Position numbers and translations under genes: made by a program
From: Flavobacterium sp.
GTDB lineage: Bacteria; Bacteroidota; Bacteroidia; Flavobacteriales; Flavobacteriaceae
DNA: 10,126 nt
NCBI GenBank assembly: GCA_024709705.1
Contig: JANJWE010000115.1
Span: 1-10,126, forward strand
Direction: 5' to 3'
The notes under the pieces: generated by a model
What the model was told of the DNA's origin: nothing
Database searches by the model: none
The model's input: the letters and a program-made list of their open reading frames with translations, nothing else
In this document: positions 1 to 6,137 of the stretch, in pieces
Layout of the letters: each line of letters begins with the position of its first letter
Position numbering within the stretch: position 1 is the stretch's first letter

Positions 1-156
1 AGTTGTAATAACTTGCACTTGATTATTGGTAATATCAGGAACTGCACCAATAGATATTTGGAATACCGAAAATATTCCGTAACCAAAGATTCCTAGGGTA
101 AAAAGGAGTACAATTAGTTTGTTTCGTAAACTTAAAGCAATAATTTTTTCTAACAT
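1..156 (-). CDS. Heavy-metal RND efflux pump, CusA/CzcA family (N-terminal 52 codons only)
   Basis: This is the 5' end of a gene that runs off the left edge. Reading the minus strand from an ATG at 156 gives 52 codons. The N-terminus begins MLEKIIALSLRNKLIV, followed by a hydrophobic stretch at about residues 14-34, then GAVPDITNNQVQVIT. The pattern is a short amphipathic start, TM1, then a P-D-I-[ST]-[ND]-[NQ]-V segment at the start of the periplasmic porter domain. That is the signature of inner-membrane proton-driven HME-RND pumps such as CusA and CzcA, which export Cu/Ag or Co/Zn/Cd in a tripartite complex. The metal cannot be told from this fragment. The gene follows the histidine-rich exported protein by 89 nt on the same strand, and partner subunits would be expected beyond the edge. 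The family call is firm. Confidence 0.9.
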   Translation of the reverse strand, partial: MLEKIIALSLRNKLIVLLFTLGIFGYGIFSVFQISIGAVPDITNNQVQVITT

Positions 157-185
157 TTTATTAAAATTATAATAAACGAATAGTA

Positions 186-206
186 TTTATCGAACAAACC
201 GATAAA
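186..206. promoter_or_regulatory. Perfect dyad in the leader of the RND pump gene
   Basis: TTTATCG (186-192) and CGATAAA (200-206) form a perfect 7-bp inverted repeat with a 7-nt centre, 30 nt ahead of the pump start codon. A second inverted repeat, ATCATT/AATGAT, lies at 216-230. Neither is followed by a convincing T-run on the minus strand. An operator or mRNA leader structure is therefore as likely as termination. No clear TAnnTTTG promoter was seen between the two genes, so the pump is probably co-transcribed with the gene before it. The function is inferred. Confidence 0.35.
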
Positions 207-245
207 CACATTAGCATCATTAAAAATGATTATTTACAAAAAATG

Positions 246-623
246 CTAGGCTATTTTAGGTGGTAACCAAATGGAAGTGAGTGGAGAAGATTCGACTAAA
301 TCCCTGTAAAAAAAATGTCTTTTGGAACCTAGGTAAAAATTGGTGATTTGTATTTTAATGGTTTCAAAAGAAATAAGAAAAATAAGGTTGGATGTTGATT
401 CTATGGTTTTAAAAGGTAAATCCTGATGGCTATCATGATTGTGATCGGAATTTTCGGAATAGTGTAATTTAATAAAATCAACAAAAGATAAAGATGAAGC
501 AACAGTTGAATTTTTATGTTCTTGATAGTGCTCAAATAAGTTTGGGATTTTCAATAATTGCCCTACCGATGTGTTAGCACACATAAATACTGAAATCAGA
601 AAAAGAGCAATTAGCTTGTTCAT
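246..623 (-). CDS. Small exported histidine-rich protein preceding an RND metal pump
   Basis: A 125-aa protein with a signal peptide (MNKLIALFLISVFM, about residues 1-22), a mid-protein His/Asp cluster at residues 60-68 (D-H-N-H-D-S-H-Q-D) and a C-terminus ending IWLPPKIA. Short periplasmic proteins of this sort, His-rich in the middle and ending in a W-x-PP motif, commonly precede CzcA/CusA pumps in Flavobacteria and carry no assigned function; this is from memory. The His cluster suggests metal binding or delivery to the pump in the periplasm, which is inference. An in-frame ATG exists at 650, giving 9 more residues. I prefer 623 because the signal peptide starts there and the TATCTTTG promoter at 652-659 would place the transcript start at or after the 650 codon. 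Confidence 0.75.
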   Translation of the reverse strand: MNKLIALFLISVFMCANTSVGQLLKIPNLFEHYQEHKNSTVASSLSFVDFIKLHYSENSDHNHDSHQDLPFKTIESTSNLIFLISFETIKIQITNFYLGSKRHFFYRDLVESSPLTSIWLPPKIA

Positions 624-651
624 TTGATAAAAGCAAGAAAGATTTACCATA

Positions 652-659
652 CAAAGATA
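652..659 (-). promoter_or_regulatory. Bacteroidetes -7 promoter element TATCTTTG
   Basis: On the minus strand the octamer TATCTTTG matches the Bacteroidetes -7 consensus TAnnTTTG exactly. It lies 28 nt ahead of the ATG at 623 and just after the kinase terminator. A clear -33 TTG at the usual spacing was not found. It would drive the His-rich gene and, by read-through, the RND pump. Confidence 0.5.
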
Positions 660-680
660 AATAATAAAAATAAGGAATAC

Positions 681-697
681 CTTAAGAACTACTTAAG
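681..697 (-). terminator. Stem-loop terminator of the two-component operon
   Basis: CTTAAG (681-686) and CTTAAG (692-697) pair perfectly around a 5-nt loop. The kinase TAG stop codon lies inside the structure. On the minus strand the stem is followed by a T-rich stretch (TTCCTTATTTTTATTATTT). The stem is AT-rich and so weak, but its position at the end of an operon and just before a new promoter supports intrinsic termination. Confidence 0.5.
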
Positions 698-2089
698 TTT
701 AGTAGAAGGTAAAATTAAATTAAATGTAGTTTTTTCATTTAATTTGCTTTCAACAAAAATTTTGAAATCTAATACATCACAAAGTCTTTTTACGATAGAC
801 AAACCCAAACCGGTGCCTTTAATTTCCGGATGCTTGGAAAAATCAGAACGGTAAAAAGAATTGAAAATTTTATTTAAATCCTGTTCAGAAATCCCAATTC
901 CATTATCAGTAATTGTTAAATTGATTTCTTTATTTGTTTTATGTAATTCTATTTCAATAATACCGTTTTTATAGTTATACTTCACCGCATTAGAAATCAA
1001 ATTTTCAATAATAATTGACAACAGATAATTATCTGATTCGATATAAAAATCAGCATTAAAATGTGTGATGACGCTTATTTTTTTGGCTTCGATTTTATCA
1101 GAATATCGAGATAAAGTATCTAAAACCAAAGCATTCAAATACACTGTTTCTTTTTTACTATTGCTTTTTTGATTTTCAAATCGAGCTAACAACAACAACT
1201 GGTCAACCATTTTGTTCAATCGATCTACTTCGTTAATACAAAAGCGAATTTTGTCTTTATATTCCTCTTCATTTCTAGGTTTACGAATGAGTACTTCCAT
1301 CGTGCCTTTAATAACTGCCAAAGGTGTTCTTAATTCATGTGAAGCATCAGAAGTGAATTGTTTTTCTCTATCAACAGCATTTTCAATTCGATTTAAAAGA
1401 TTGTTGATATTTTCTGATAAAACAAACAGTTCATCTTTATTTTGAGGTAAAGGAATTCGGCTTTTTAAATTGTCTTTGGTAATTTGATTGGAGGTTTCAA
1501 TTATCGTTTGGACGGGTTTAATACTTCTTCCGGCAAAAAATCGAGCAATCAAAAACAATAAAAAAAGAATTAAAGGAAAAGTAATTAAAAGAATGTTTTT
1601 TAATATCAATACAATCTCAAAATCCTCCAACGACATGGCAACTACCAGAAATCCAACTACTTTGTTAGAATTGAGAATGGGAGTTTGAATTTGCCTGATG
1701 GGAATGGAATTTAATTCTGAATTGACAAATACATCATTTTTTGATGAGTCAAACAACTTTAAATCAGACTCTTTGAGATTGGGAGATTTATCGATGGTTT
1801 CGCCATTGGTATCATAAAATTGCACAAAAACCGGATTCACACTTATCGAATTGTGTTCTCTGGCTCTCCATTGGTCCACTTGAATAAGATAGGTATCATT
1901 AGAATCGGTAGTTACATCATCCAAATGTTTCATCAATTCGTCATACACTTCTTCGTTAATATGATTGTTAACGCTCAATTTTACAACTTGAAAAATGGCA
2001 ATAAAAACCAGGGCAATAAAAATAGAACTACTCACAATGTAGTTAAAAGCGATTCTGTTTTTAAATGAAAAATTAAAATACTTAATCAT
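689..2089 (-). CDS. Two-component sensor histidine kinase, CusS-like (HAMP-HisKA-HATPase)
   Basis: A 466-aa inner-membrane kinase. TM1 spans about residues 12-37, a periplasmic sensor region about 38-158 and TM2 about 160-184, followed by a HAMP linker at about 186-240. The H-box FTSDASHELRTPL carries the phospho-acceptor His251. The ATP-binding N-box is ENLISNAVKYN (about 362-372), G1 is DNGIGIS and G2 is GTGLGLSIV. All catalytic boxes are intact. The start chosen is the ATG at 2089. A longer reading begins with TTG at 2095 and adds only two residues. The start lies inside the end of the response regulator gene (8-nt overlap), implying translational coupling. The layout is that of heavy-metal sensor kinases, and an RND pump lies two genes downstream, so metal sensing is a reasonable inference. 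The sensor domain is not recognisable by itself. Confidence 0.9.
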   Translation of the reverse strand: MIKYFNFSFKNRIAFNYIVSSSIFIALVFIAIFQVVKLSVNNHINEEVYDELMKHLDDVTTDSNDTYLIQVDQWRAREHNSISVNPVFVQFYDTNGETIDKSPNLKESDLKLFDSSKNDVFVNSELNSIPIRQIQTPILNSNKVVGFLVVAMSLEDFEIVLILKNILLITFPLILFLLFLIARFFAGRSIKPVQTIIETSNQITKDNLKSRIPLPQNKDELFVLSENINNLLNRIENAVDREKQFTSDASHELRTPLAVIKGTMEVLIRKPRNEEEYKDKIRFCINEVDRLNKMVDQLLLLARFENQKSNSKKETVYLNALVLDTLSRYSDKIEAKKISVITHFNADFYIESDNYLLSIIIENLISNAVKYNYKNGIIEIELHKTNKEINLTITDNGIGISEQDLNKIFNSFYRSDFSKHPEIKGTGLGLSIVKRLCDVLDFKIFVESKLNEKTTFNLILPSTKLK

Positions 2090-2744
2090 TTGCAATGTAG
2101 CCTACTCCCCTAATAGTTTTGATTAGTTCTTGATCTTTGGTTAGGTTTAATTTCTTTCGAATAGCATTCATAAAAACATCAATCACACCGGTATCGTATT
2201 CAAAATGAATATCCCAAACGTCTTCAATGATGTTGGTTCGGGTGCAAACAGTACCCTTATTTTTAATTAGATAGGCTAATAATTCAAACTCTCTCTGTGT
2301 CAAATTTACTTCATTTTTATCTACAAACACTTGAAAAGTATTTTTATCCAAAACTATATTGCCCAAAGTTAAGACTTTATTCTCGTCTTTATTTCGAAAA
2401 TGAATTTTAATGCGTTCCAATAATTCTTCAAATGAAAAAGGCTTTTTAATGTAATCATTGGCACCGGCTTTGAGTCCTTCAATGGTTTCTTGAATGGTAT
2501 CTTTCGCGGTTAAAAAAAGAATGGGTGTTTGCGTATCTTTCTTTCTAAAAGCTTTACAAACCTCTAAACCGGAAAGTTTGGGCAACATCCAATCTAAAAG
2601 AATTAAATCAGGTTGTTCTGTAAGAGCTTTTTGTAAACCATCCTCTCCATTTGAAGCTAAAGAAATTACGTAATTTTCTTCCTCCAATCCTTGTTTTAAG
2701 AAAGAGGCGATTCCGGATTCATCTTCTATGATTAAAATGTTCAT
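2082..2744 (-). CDS. OmpR/PhoB-family response regulator, CusR-like
   Basis: A 220-aa cytoplasmic transcription regulator. The receiver domain (about 1-115) has the acidic pair E7/D8, phospho-acceptor Asp51 (LILLDWMLP), Thr79 and Lys101 in the KKPF motif, all as expected for an active receiver. The C-terminal winged-helix DNA-binding domain (about 125-220) has the typical LTQREFELLAYLI segment and ends with TIRGVGYIAND, the usual OmpR-family RGxGY wing. Length is normal for the family. It starts 10 nt after the stop of the secreted kelch-like protein and overlaps the kinase by 8 nt, so it is almost certainly co-transcribed with both and paired with that kinase. Likely targets are the adjacent metal-efflux genes; this is inferred from position. 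Confidence 0.93.
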   Translation of the reverse strand: MNILIIEDESGIASFLKQGLEEENYVISLASNGEDGLQKALTEQPDLILLDWMLPKLSGLEVCKAFRKKDTQTPILFLTAKDTIQETIEGLKAGANDYIKKPFSFEELLERIKIHFRNKDENKVLTLGNIVLDKNTFQVFVDKNEVNLTQREFELLAYLIKNKGTVCTRTNIIEDVWDIHFEYDTGVIDVFMNAIRKKLNLTKDQELIKTIRGVGYIAND

Positions 2745-2754
2745 TTCTAGATTT

Positions 2755-4359
2755 TTACTTTTCCACTAACACTTTTTGAGAGGCATAAAACTTATTGTCA
2801 AATATAAGGGTAAGTATAAACGACTGGGTCATTTTTTGAGGTAATATAAATTCCATTTTATTTTTACCCAGATTGAAATCGGTTATTTCACCTTCGCTGA
2901 TAATTTTCCCATCGAATGAAGTAATAAAATACGTCAATTCTGCTAAATATGGAACCGAAAATTCCATATCTATTTTTTTACCTTTTATCGGATTGGGTGC
3001 AATTGTAAACGATACCGGATTTTTATTATCCGTTACCGGAATAGACATCGATTGTTCTCTAATCAATTTTACTTCATAAACCGTTGGGTTGGCAGAAGTA
3101 GTATTCGTTTGATTGGCCGAAAACGGATTTAAAGAAGAACTTGAAATTCCTCCTACCAAATGACCTATTACAAATTCATCTTCTGCAATATCATCCAATT
3201 TTATCACTTCATTTGAAAAATGAGGTAAACTCAAATTCGGAATAAATTCAGCTCCGGCACCATTTAACAAAGGCATTTCGTTGGGTAATTTATATTCTGT
3301 TAAATTACCATTTGTTTCTCGTGTTACTCGACTAATGGTTTTTACAAATGGAACCAAATTATCTTGTACTAAAGTTGTTCCATTATAATAATACTGACTC
3401 ATTCCGCCAAAGAATAGATTATGCATTGTATTGGATGCTGCTTCAAATAATCCTACTTTACCACTGTGATAATTACTTAAATATTGATTGAAAGAGGTTT
3501 GCGGAAGATGTCCGGTCGCCTTCACATCCACAGGGTATAAAAAGGGTAAATCCTGGTTAATTTGAAATACACCGGAAGAAATAGTGTAACCCAATTCACC
3601 ATCCGGAAAAACCTGAGGCACTAAATTATAATCTCTTCGATGCAAATGAATGGGGTCTGTTATTTGTTCCACTACACTAAAACTCAATTGAGTTTCTGAA
3701 TTATCAATCGTAAATTTTCTAATTTGATTGGTGTAGGTCTGTGTGAACGTAGGATTACCCATTGGATTGTATCGACCATCAAAACGATGACCCCCAACTA
3801 AATAAAAAGTAGTATCAATTTTTCCCAATTGTCCTCCCGTTACAGCGAAAAAAGAATTGCTAATTTGTTTAAAAAAAGAAGAAATCGGTAAATTATTTTG
3901 AATCGCATTAATCAATCCGGGTACATCAATTGCGGTTAATTTATCAAACGTAATGTGATCATTAGCCGAGGCCGAAAAAGCATAACCGCCAATGATAAAT
4001 AAAGTTTCTCCATCTTGATAAAAATTCATATTGGTGGACTGTAGCTGCTCTTTAATTCCGGTTGGTAAAGAGGACAATGAAACTGACCAACTTTGTTGAG
4101 TTGTTCTATCTACAACATAAATTGTGGAATTATTATTGGAAGCCGGAAAAGCATTGAAGGGCTGACGTGCATGTAATCCGTCTAATCGTCCACCAATAAT
4201 TAACCATTTTCCTTGACTTTGTCCAAAGGCAAAAGAATGCAAACCGGGAAGTCCGTTTAGAGTTATTGGGTTTATTTCAACTGAATAATCAAATTCACTT
4301 TGTGAAATGGAAAACTGTGTGAAAATAATAAATAAAAATGTGCTAAAAATTGTTTTCAT
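2755..4359 (-). CDS. Secreted kelch-like beta-propeller protein with T9SS C-terminal sorting domain
   Basis: A 534-aa protein with a signal peptide (MKTIFSTFLFIIFTQF, cleavage near residue 20). About five Gly-Gly blade motifs follow: LIIGGR near 56, IIGGY near 124, LVGGH near 189, FFGGM near 318 and LVGGI near 402. They are embedded in aromatic- and beta-rich sequence, which resembles a degenerate kelch propeller. The last ~85 residues form a typical type IX secretion sorting domain: FTIAPNP at 451-457, a beta-rich stretch, and the terminal QKVLVEK. It is therefore predicted to be secreted or surface-attached. No catalytic residues are recognisable and I cannot assign a substrate. It is the first gene behind a TAACTTTG promoter and lies 10 nt ahead of the response regulator. 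A cell-surface propeller heading a two-component operon is unusual. Confidence 0.75.
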   Translation of the reverse strand: MKTIFSTFLFIIFTQFSISQSEFDYSVEINPITLNGLPGLHSFAFGQSQGKWLIIGGRLDGLHARQPFNAFPASNNNSTIYVVDRTTQQSWSVSLSSLPTGIKEQLQSTNMNFYQDGETLFIIGGYAFSASANDHITFDKLTAIDVPGLINAIQNNLPISSFFKQISNSFFAVTGGQLGKIDTTFYLVGGHRFDGRYNPMGNPTFTQTYTNQIRKFTIDNSETQLSFSVVEQITDPIHLHRRDYNLVPQVFPDGELGYTISSGVFQINQDLPFLYPVDVKATGHLPQTSFNQYLSNYHSGKVGLFEAASNTMHNLFFGGMSQYYYNGTTLVQDNLVPFVKTISRVTRETNGNLTEYKLPNEMPLLNGAGAEFIPNLSLPHFSNEVIKLDDIAEDEFVIGHLVGGISSSSLNPFSANQTNTTSANPTVYEVKLIREQSMSIPVTDNKNPVSFTIAPNPIKGKKIDMEFSVPYLAELTYFITSFDGKIISEGEITDFNLGKNKMEFILPQKMTQSFILTLIFDNKFYASQKVLVEK

Positions 4360-4374
4360 GGGTTAGGTTTTCCA

Positions 4375-4382
4375 CAAAGTTA
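4375..4382 (-). promoter_or_regulatory. Bacteroidetes -7 promoter element TAACTTTG
   Basis: TAACTTTG on the minus strand is an exact match to TAnnTTTG, 15 nt ahead of the ATG of the kelch-like gene. A near copy, TAACTTTA, lies 35 bp upstream (4410-4417). No good -33 TTG at standard spacing was seen. It would make the kelch, regulator and kinase genes a transcription unit separate from the DUF3570 cassette. Confidence 0.45.
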
Positions 4383-4387
4383 ATTCC

Positions 4388-4404
4388 AAAAAACGAGCTG
4401 TTTT
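4388..4404 (-). terminator. Weak candidate terminator after the DUF3570 gene
   Basis: AAAAC (minus strand) and GTTTT pair around a 5-nt loop (AGCTC) and run straight into a T6 tract on the minus strand. The stem is only 5 bp and AT-rich. It lies between the DUF3570 stop and the TAACTTTG promoter, where a terminator would be expected. Confidence 0.3.
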
Positions 4405-4422
4405 GCTACTAAAGTTACACAA

Positions 4423-5739
4423 CTATTGCATGACAAATTTAATTCCAAACGACACGATATCAGCTTCCAATCCATCACTTCTGGAGTAATGATTGTAACG
4501 GAAATCTAAATTTTTTATACCGAATTTCCAAATTTTAGCGGCTGTAAAAATATCGGTATAACTTACTCCCATTCCGTATTGATGAGCATCAAAAGAAGAT
4601 AAATCATAGTCTGACGTATAATATTTCTCAGTAGATAGATGCTGTTCGTACGGAGCAAAATATTTTGAGGCTTGTTGCGTGTAAAAACGATACATCGGAA
4701 TTAAAGTAAATCGGTCGGTAATTTTATACGGTAATTCTAAACTAGCCGTATGCGAGTTAATGCCCCAATTATCCGTATAAAAACGATAATAGGTTCGTAA
4801 CACCAACTTTTCATTCACATAATAATTCAAACGGGCTCCGATGGGCAATTTAAATCGGCTGTCCGGCAATCGCTCAATGTCATCGGCCAATTGAAATTCA
4901 TTGATAAAAGCATTGTCAACATCGGAAAAATAAACCCGTTGATACGGTGTAGAGAGCAATCCTTGCTGTTGCAAAACATCGGCAAAAATTGAAATTTGCG
5001 TCTTTTTATTCAGTACTTGCGAAAAACTGAAAGACAAAGCAAAGGAATTTCTGTTTTTGTCTTGATGAAAAACAAATTTAGTTGGAGCATAATTCGTGTT
5101 GCCAATAATCGTAAAATTATCGAATATTCCCCCATTCAAATTATTACCGTTATCGGCAAAATCTTGTAATTCTTTGGGATAAATGGGTTTCCAAGTATCT
5201 AAATACACATTGGCAGCAATGCCAATTTCAGTATTTTTATTGTTGAATAATTTGGTTAAACCACCTCCAAAACCAATCGAAGAATAATCATATTCCACCG
5301 AACCGGAAACATGGGCATTCCAAATGGTATTGCGATCATCTGAACTATGACTATAATTTATGACTAAGGTAGTTAAAACATCTTGAGCCGAAGCACCTGA
5401 ACTCGCCTGCCATGGACTTGGTGTATTGCTATCAAAAGGATTAATATTTCCTGAAGAAGCAGAAGAATAGGCCGAAATTCCCATATCTACCGTTAAAACA
5501 TCGTCATCGTTTAAAGGAACTGCAACGACAATGGTTGGTGTAATATCGGTAAGTTCTTCCATTCCATTCCCACCCGCTACAGCTGAATGTATTCCGTCTT
5601 GTTTGTAATAACTCATCAAGAAATCAACTTCTATCGATTCTAAGACTCGTTTTTTGTAACTCACTTGCGTAGAATCATTCACTTGAGCAAATCCAAATGA
5701 TGTGATGAATAACAAAATGAATACATTATAATTTTTCAT
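4423..5739 (-). CDS. DUF3570 protein, probable outer-membrane beta-barrel
   Basis: A 438-aa protein with a signal peptide (MKNYNVFILLFITSFGFAQ, about 1-19). The N-terminal region YKQDGIHSAVAGG (45-57) followed by EELTD and VAVPLNDDDVLTVD is the hallmark I recognise for DUF3570. The rest is rich in alternating amphipathic strands with aromatic ends (for example LNYYVNEKLVLRTYYRFYTDN), consistent with an outer-membrane barrel. It is the last gene of the cassette thioredoxin-apbE-DUF4266-DUF3570, 115 nt after DUF4266. An SSGAS motif at residues 113-117 resembles the SGA[ST] core of ApbE flavinylation sites but lacks the upstream Asp. Function is unknown. Co-occurrence of DUF3570 with DUF4266 and ApbE recurs in several phyla, from memory. 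Family call fairly sure; role open. Confidence 0.8.
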   Translation of the reverse strand: MKNYNVFILLFITSFGFAQVNDSTQVSYKKRVLESIEVDFLMSYYKQDGIHSAVAGGNGMEELTDITPTIVVAVPLNDDDVLTVDMGISAYSSASSGNINPFDSNTPSPWQASSGASAQDVLTTLVINYSHSSDDRNTIWNAHVSGSVEYDYSSIGFGGGLTKLFNNKNTEIGIAANVYLDTWKPIYPKELQDFADNGNNLNGGIFDNFTIIGNTNYAPTKFVFHQDKNRNSFALSFSFSQVLNKKTQISIFADVLQQQGLLSTPYQRVYFSDVDNAFINEFQLADDIERLPDSRFKLPIGARLNYYVNEKLVLRTYYRFYTDNWGINSHTASLELPYKITDRFTLIPMYRFYTQQASKYFAPYEQHLSTEKYYTSDYDLSSFDAHQYGMGVSYTDIFTAAKIWKFGIKNLDFRYNHYSRSDGLEADIVSFGIKFVMQ

Positions 5740-5825
5740 AAAATGTTTTTTTGAACACAGATTAAAGAAATTGAAAAATGATTATAAATGCTTTAAGACT
5801 CTTAATCAAGTATTCTCAAAACCTA

Positions 5826-5857
5826 TTAAACTTTTTAACCCTTAAACTCTTAAACTA
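5826..5857. repeat. Short-period degenerate repeat, TTAAACtc-like units
   Basis: Four imperfect units, TTAAACTTT, TTAACCC, TTAAACTC and TTAAACTAA, run head-to-tail and end inside the DUF4266 stop codon. Degenerate 7-9 bp intergenic arrays of this composition are common in Flavobacteria, from memory. They probably arise by replication slippage. No function is assigned. Confidence 0.5.
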
Positions 5858-6064
5858 ATTACACCCACAACCACCTCCGGTTTTGCCACCATTAGCTCCG
5901 GCAGCTGCTTCGCGATAGACTTGAAAATTGGTTTCAAAACGCTCGGAGGGTCGTGCCGCCAATTTCATGTCTGGGTCATTTATTTTTTCTTTTTCATATT
6001 CTTTTACCGTATTACAGGATTGGAGAATGATAAGTACCAGAGCTAGAATTATTAGGTTTTTCAT
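5855..6064 (-). CDS. DUF4266 small lipoprotein with C-terminal GGGCGCN
   Basis: A 69-aa protein. Its signal sequence ends in the lipobox LQSC, with Cys17 the expected lipidation site, so the mature chain is about 53 residues and membrane-anchored. Key elements in order are DPDMKLAARPSERF (30-43), an REAA stretch (51-54), and a Gly-rich tail ending G-G-G-C-G-C-N with Cys66 and Cys68. This matches DUF4266, whose members share the REA(A/S) segment and CGCN terminus. The C-x-C pair at the extreme C-terminus suggests metal binding, thiol redox chemistry with the co-encoded thioredoxin, or post-translational modification; none is proven. It lies between apbE (73 nt upstream) and DUF3570. Short length is normal for the family, and conservation of the motifs argues that the ORF is real. 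Confidence 0.85.
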   Translation of the reverse strand: MKNLIILALVLIILQSCNTVKEYEKEKINDPDMKLAARPSERFETNFQVYREAAAGANGGKTGGGCGCN

Positions 6065-6106
6065 TGGGTTTTTCTTTAAACCTCACTCCCCAATCAGAAT
6101 CGAGAC

Positions 6107-6119
6107 TCTCCAAAGGAGA
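6107..6119. repeat. TCTCC-TTT-GGAGA hairpin between apbE and the DUF4266 gene
   Basis: A perfect 5-bp stem with a 3-nt loop. On the minus strand it sits within a longer stretch with CCTTTGGAGA and, further on, GGGGAGTGAGG (6081-6091). This resembles a dispersed intergenic element I remember from Flavobacteria. It lies inside the cassette, in the 73-nt gap after the apbE stop, and could modulate processing or differential expression. That role is inferred. Confidence 0.4.
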
Positions 6120-6137
6120 AGGGAACGAGGATGTTAT

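Noticed and set aside
624..854. Plus-strand open frame of 76 codons over the kinase 3' end
   Set aside because: It begins with TTG and lies largely antisense to the conserved kinase ATP-binding domain. The protein has no recognisable character.
1212..2068. Three plus-strand open frames inside the kinase gene
   Set aside because: They are antisense to the intact HAMP/HisKA-coding sequence with low-complexity translations. The kinase frame explains the region fully.
2090..2095. Upstream TTG start for the kinase
   Set aside because: It adds only two residues. The ATG at 2089 is a better start and gives a normal short overlap with the regulator.
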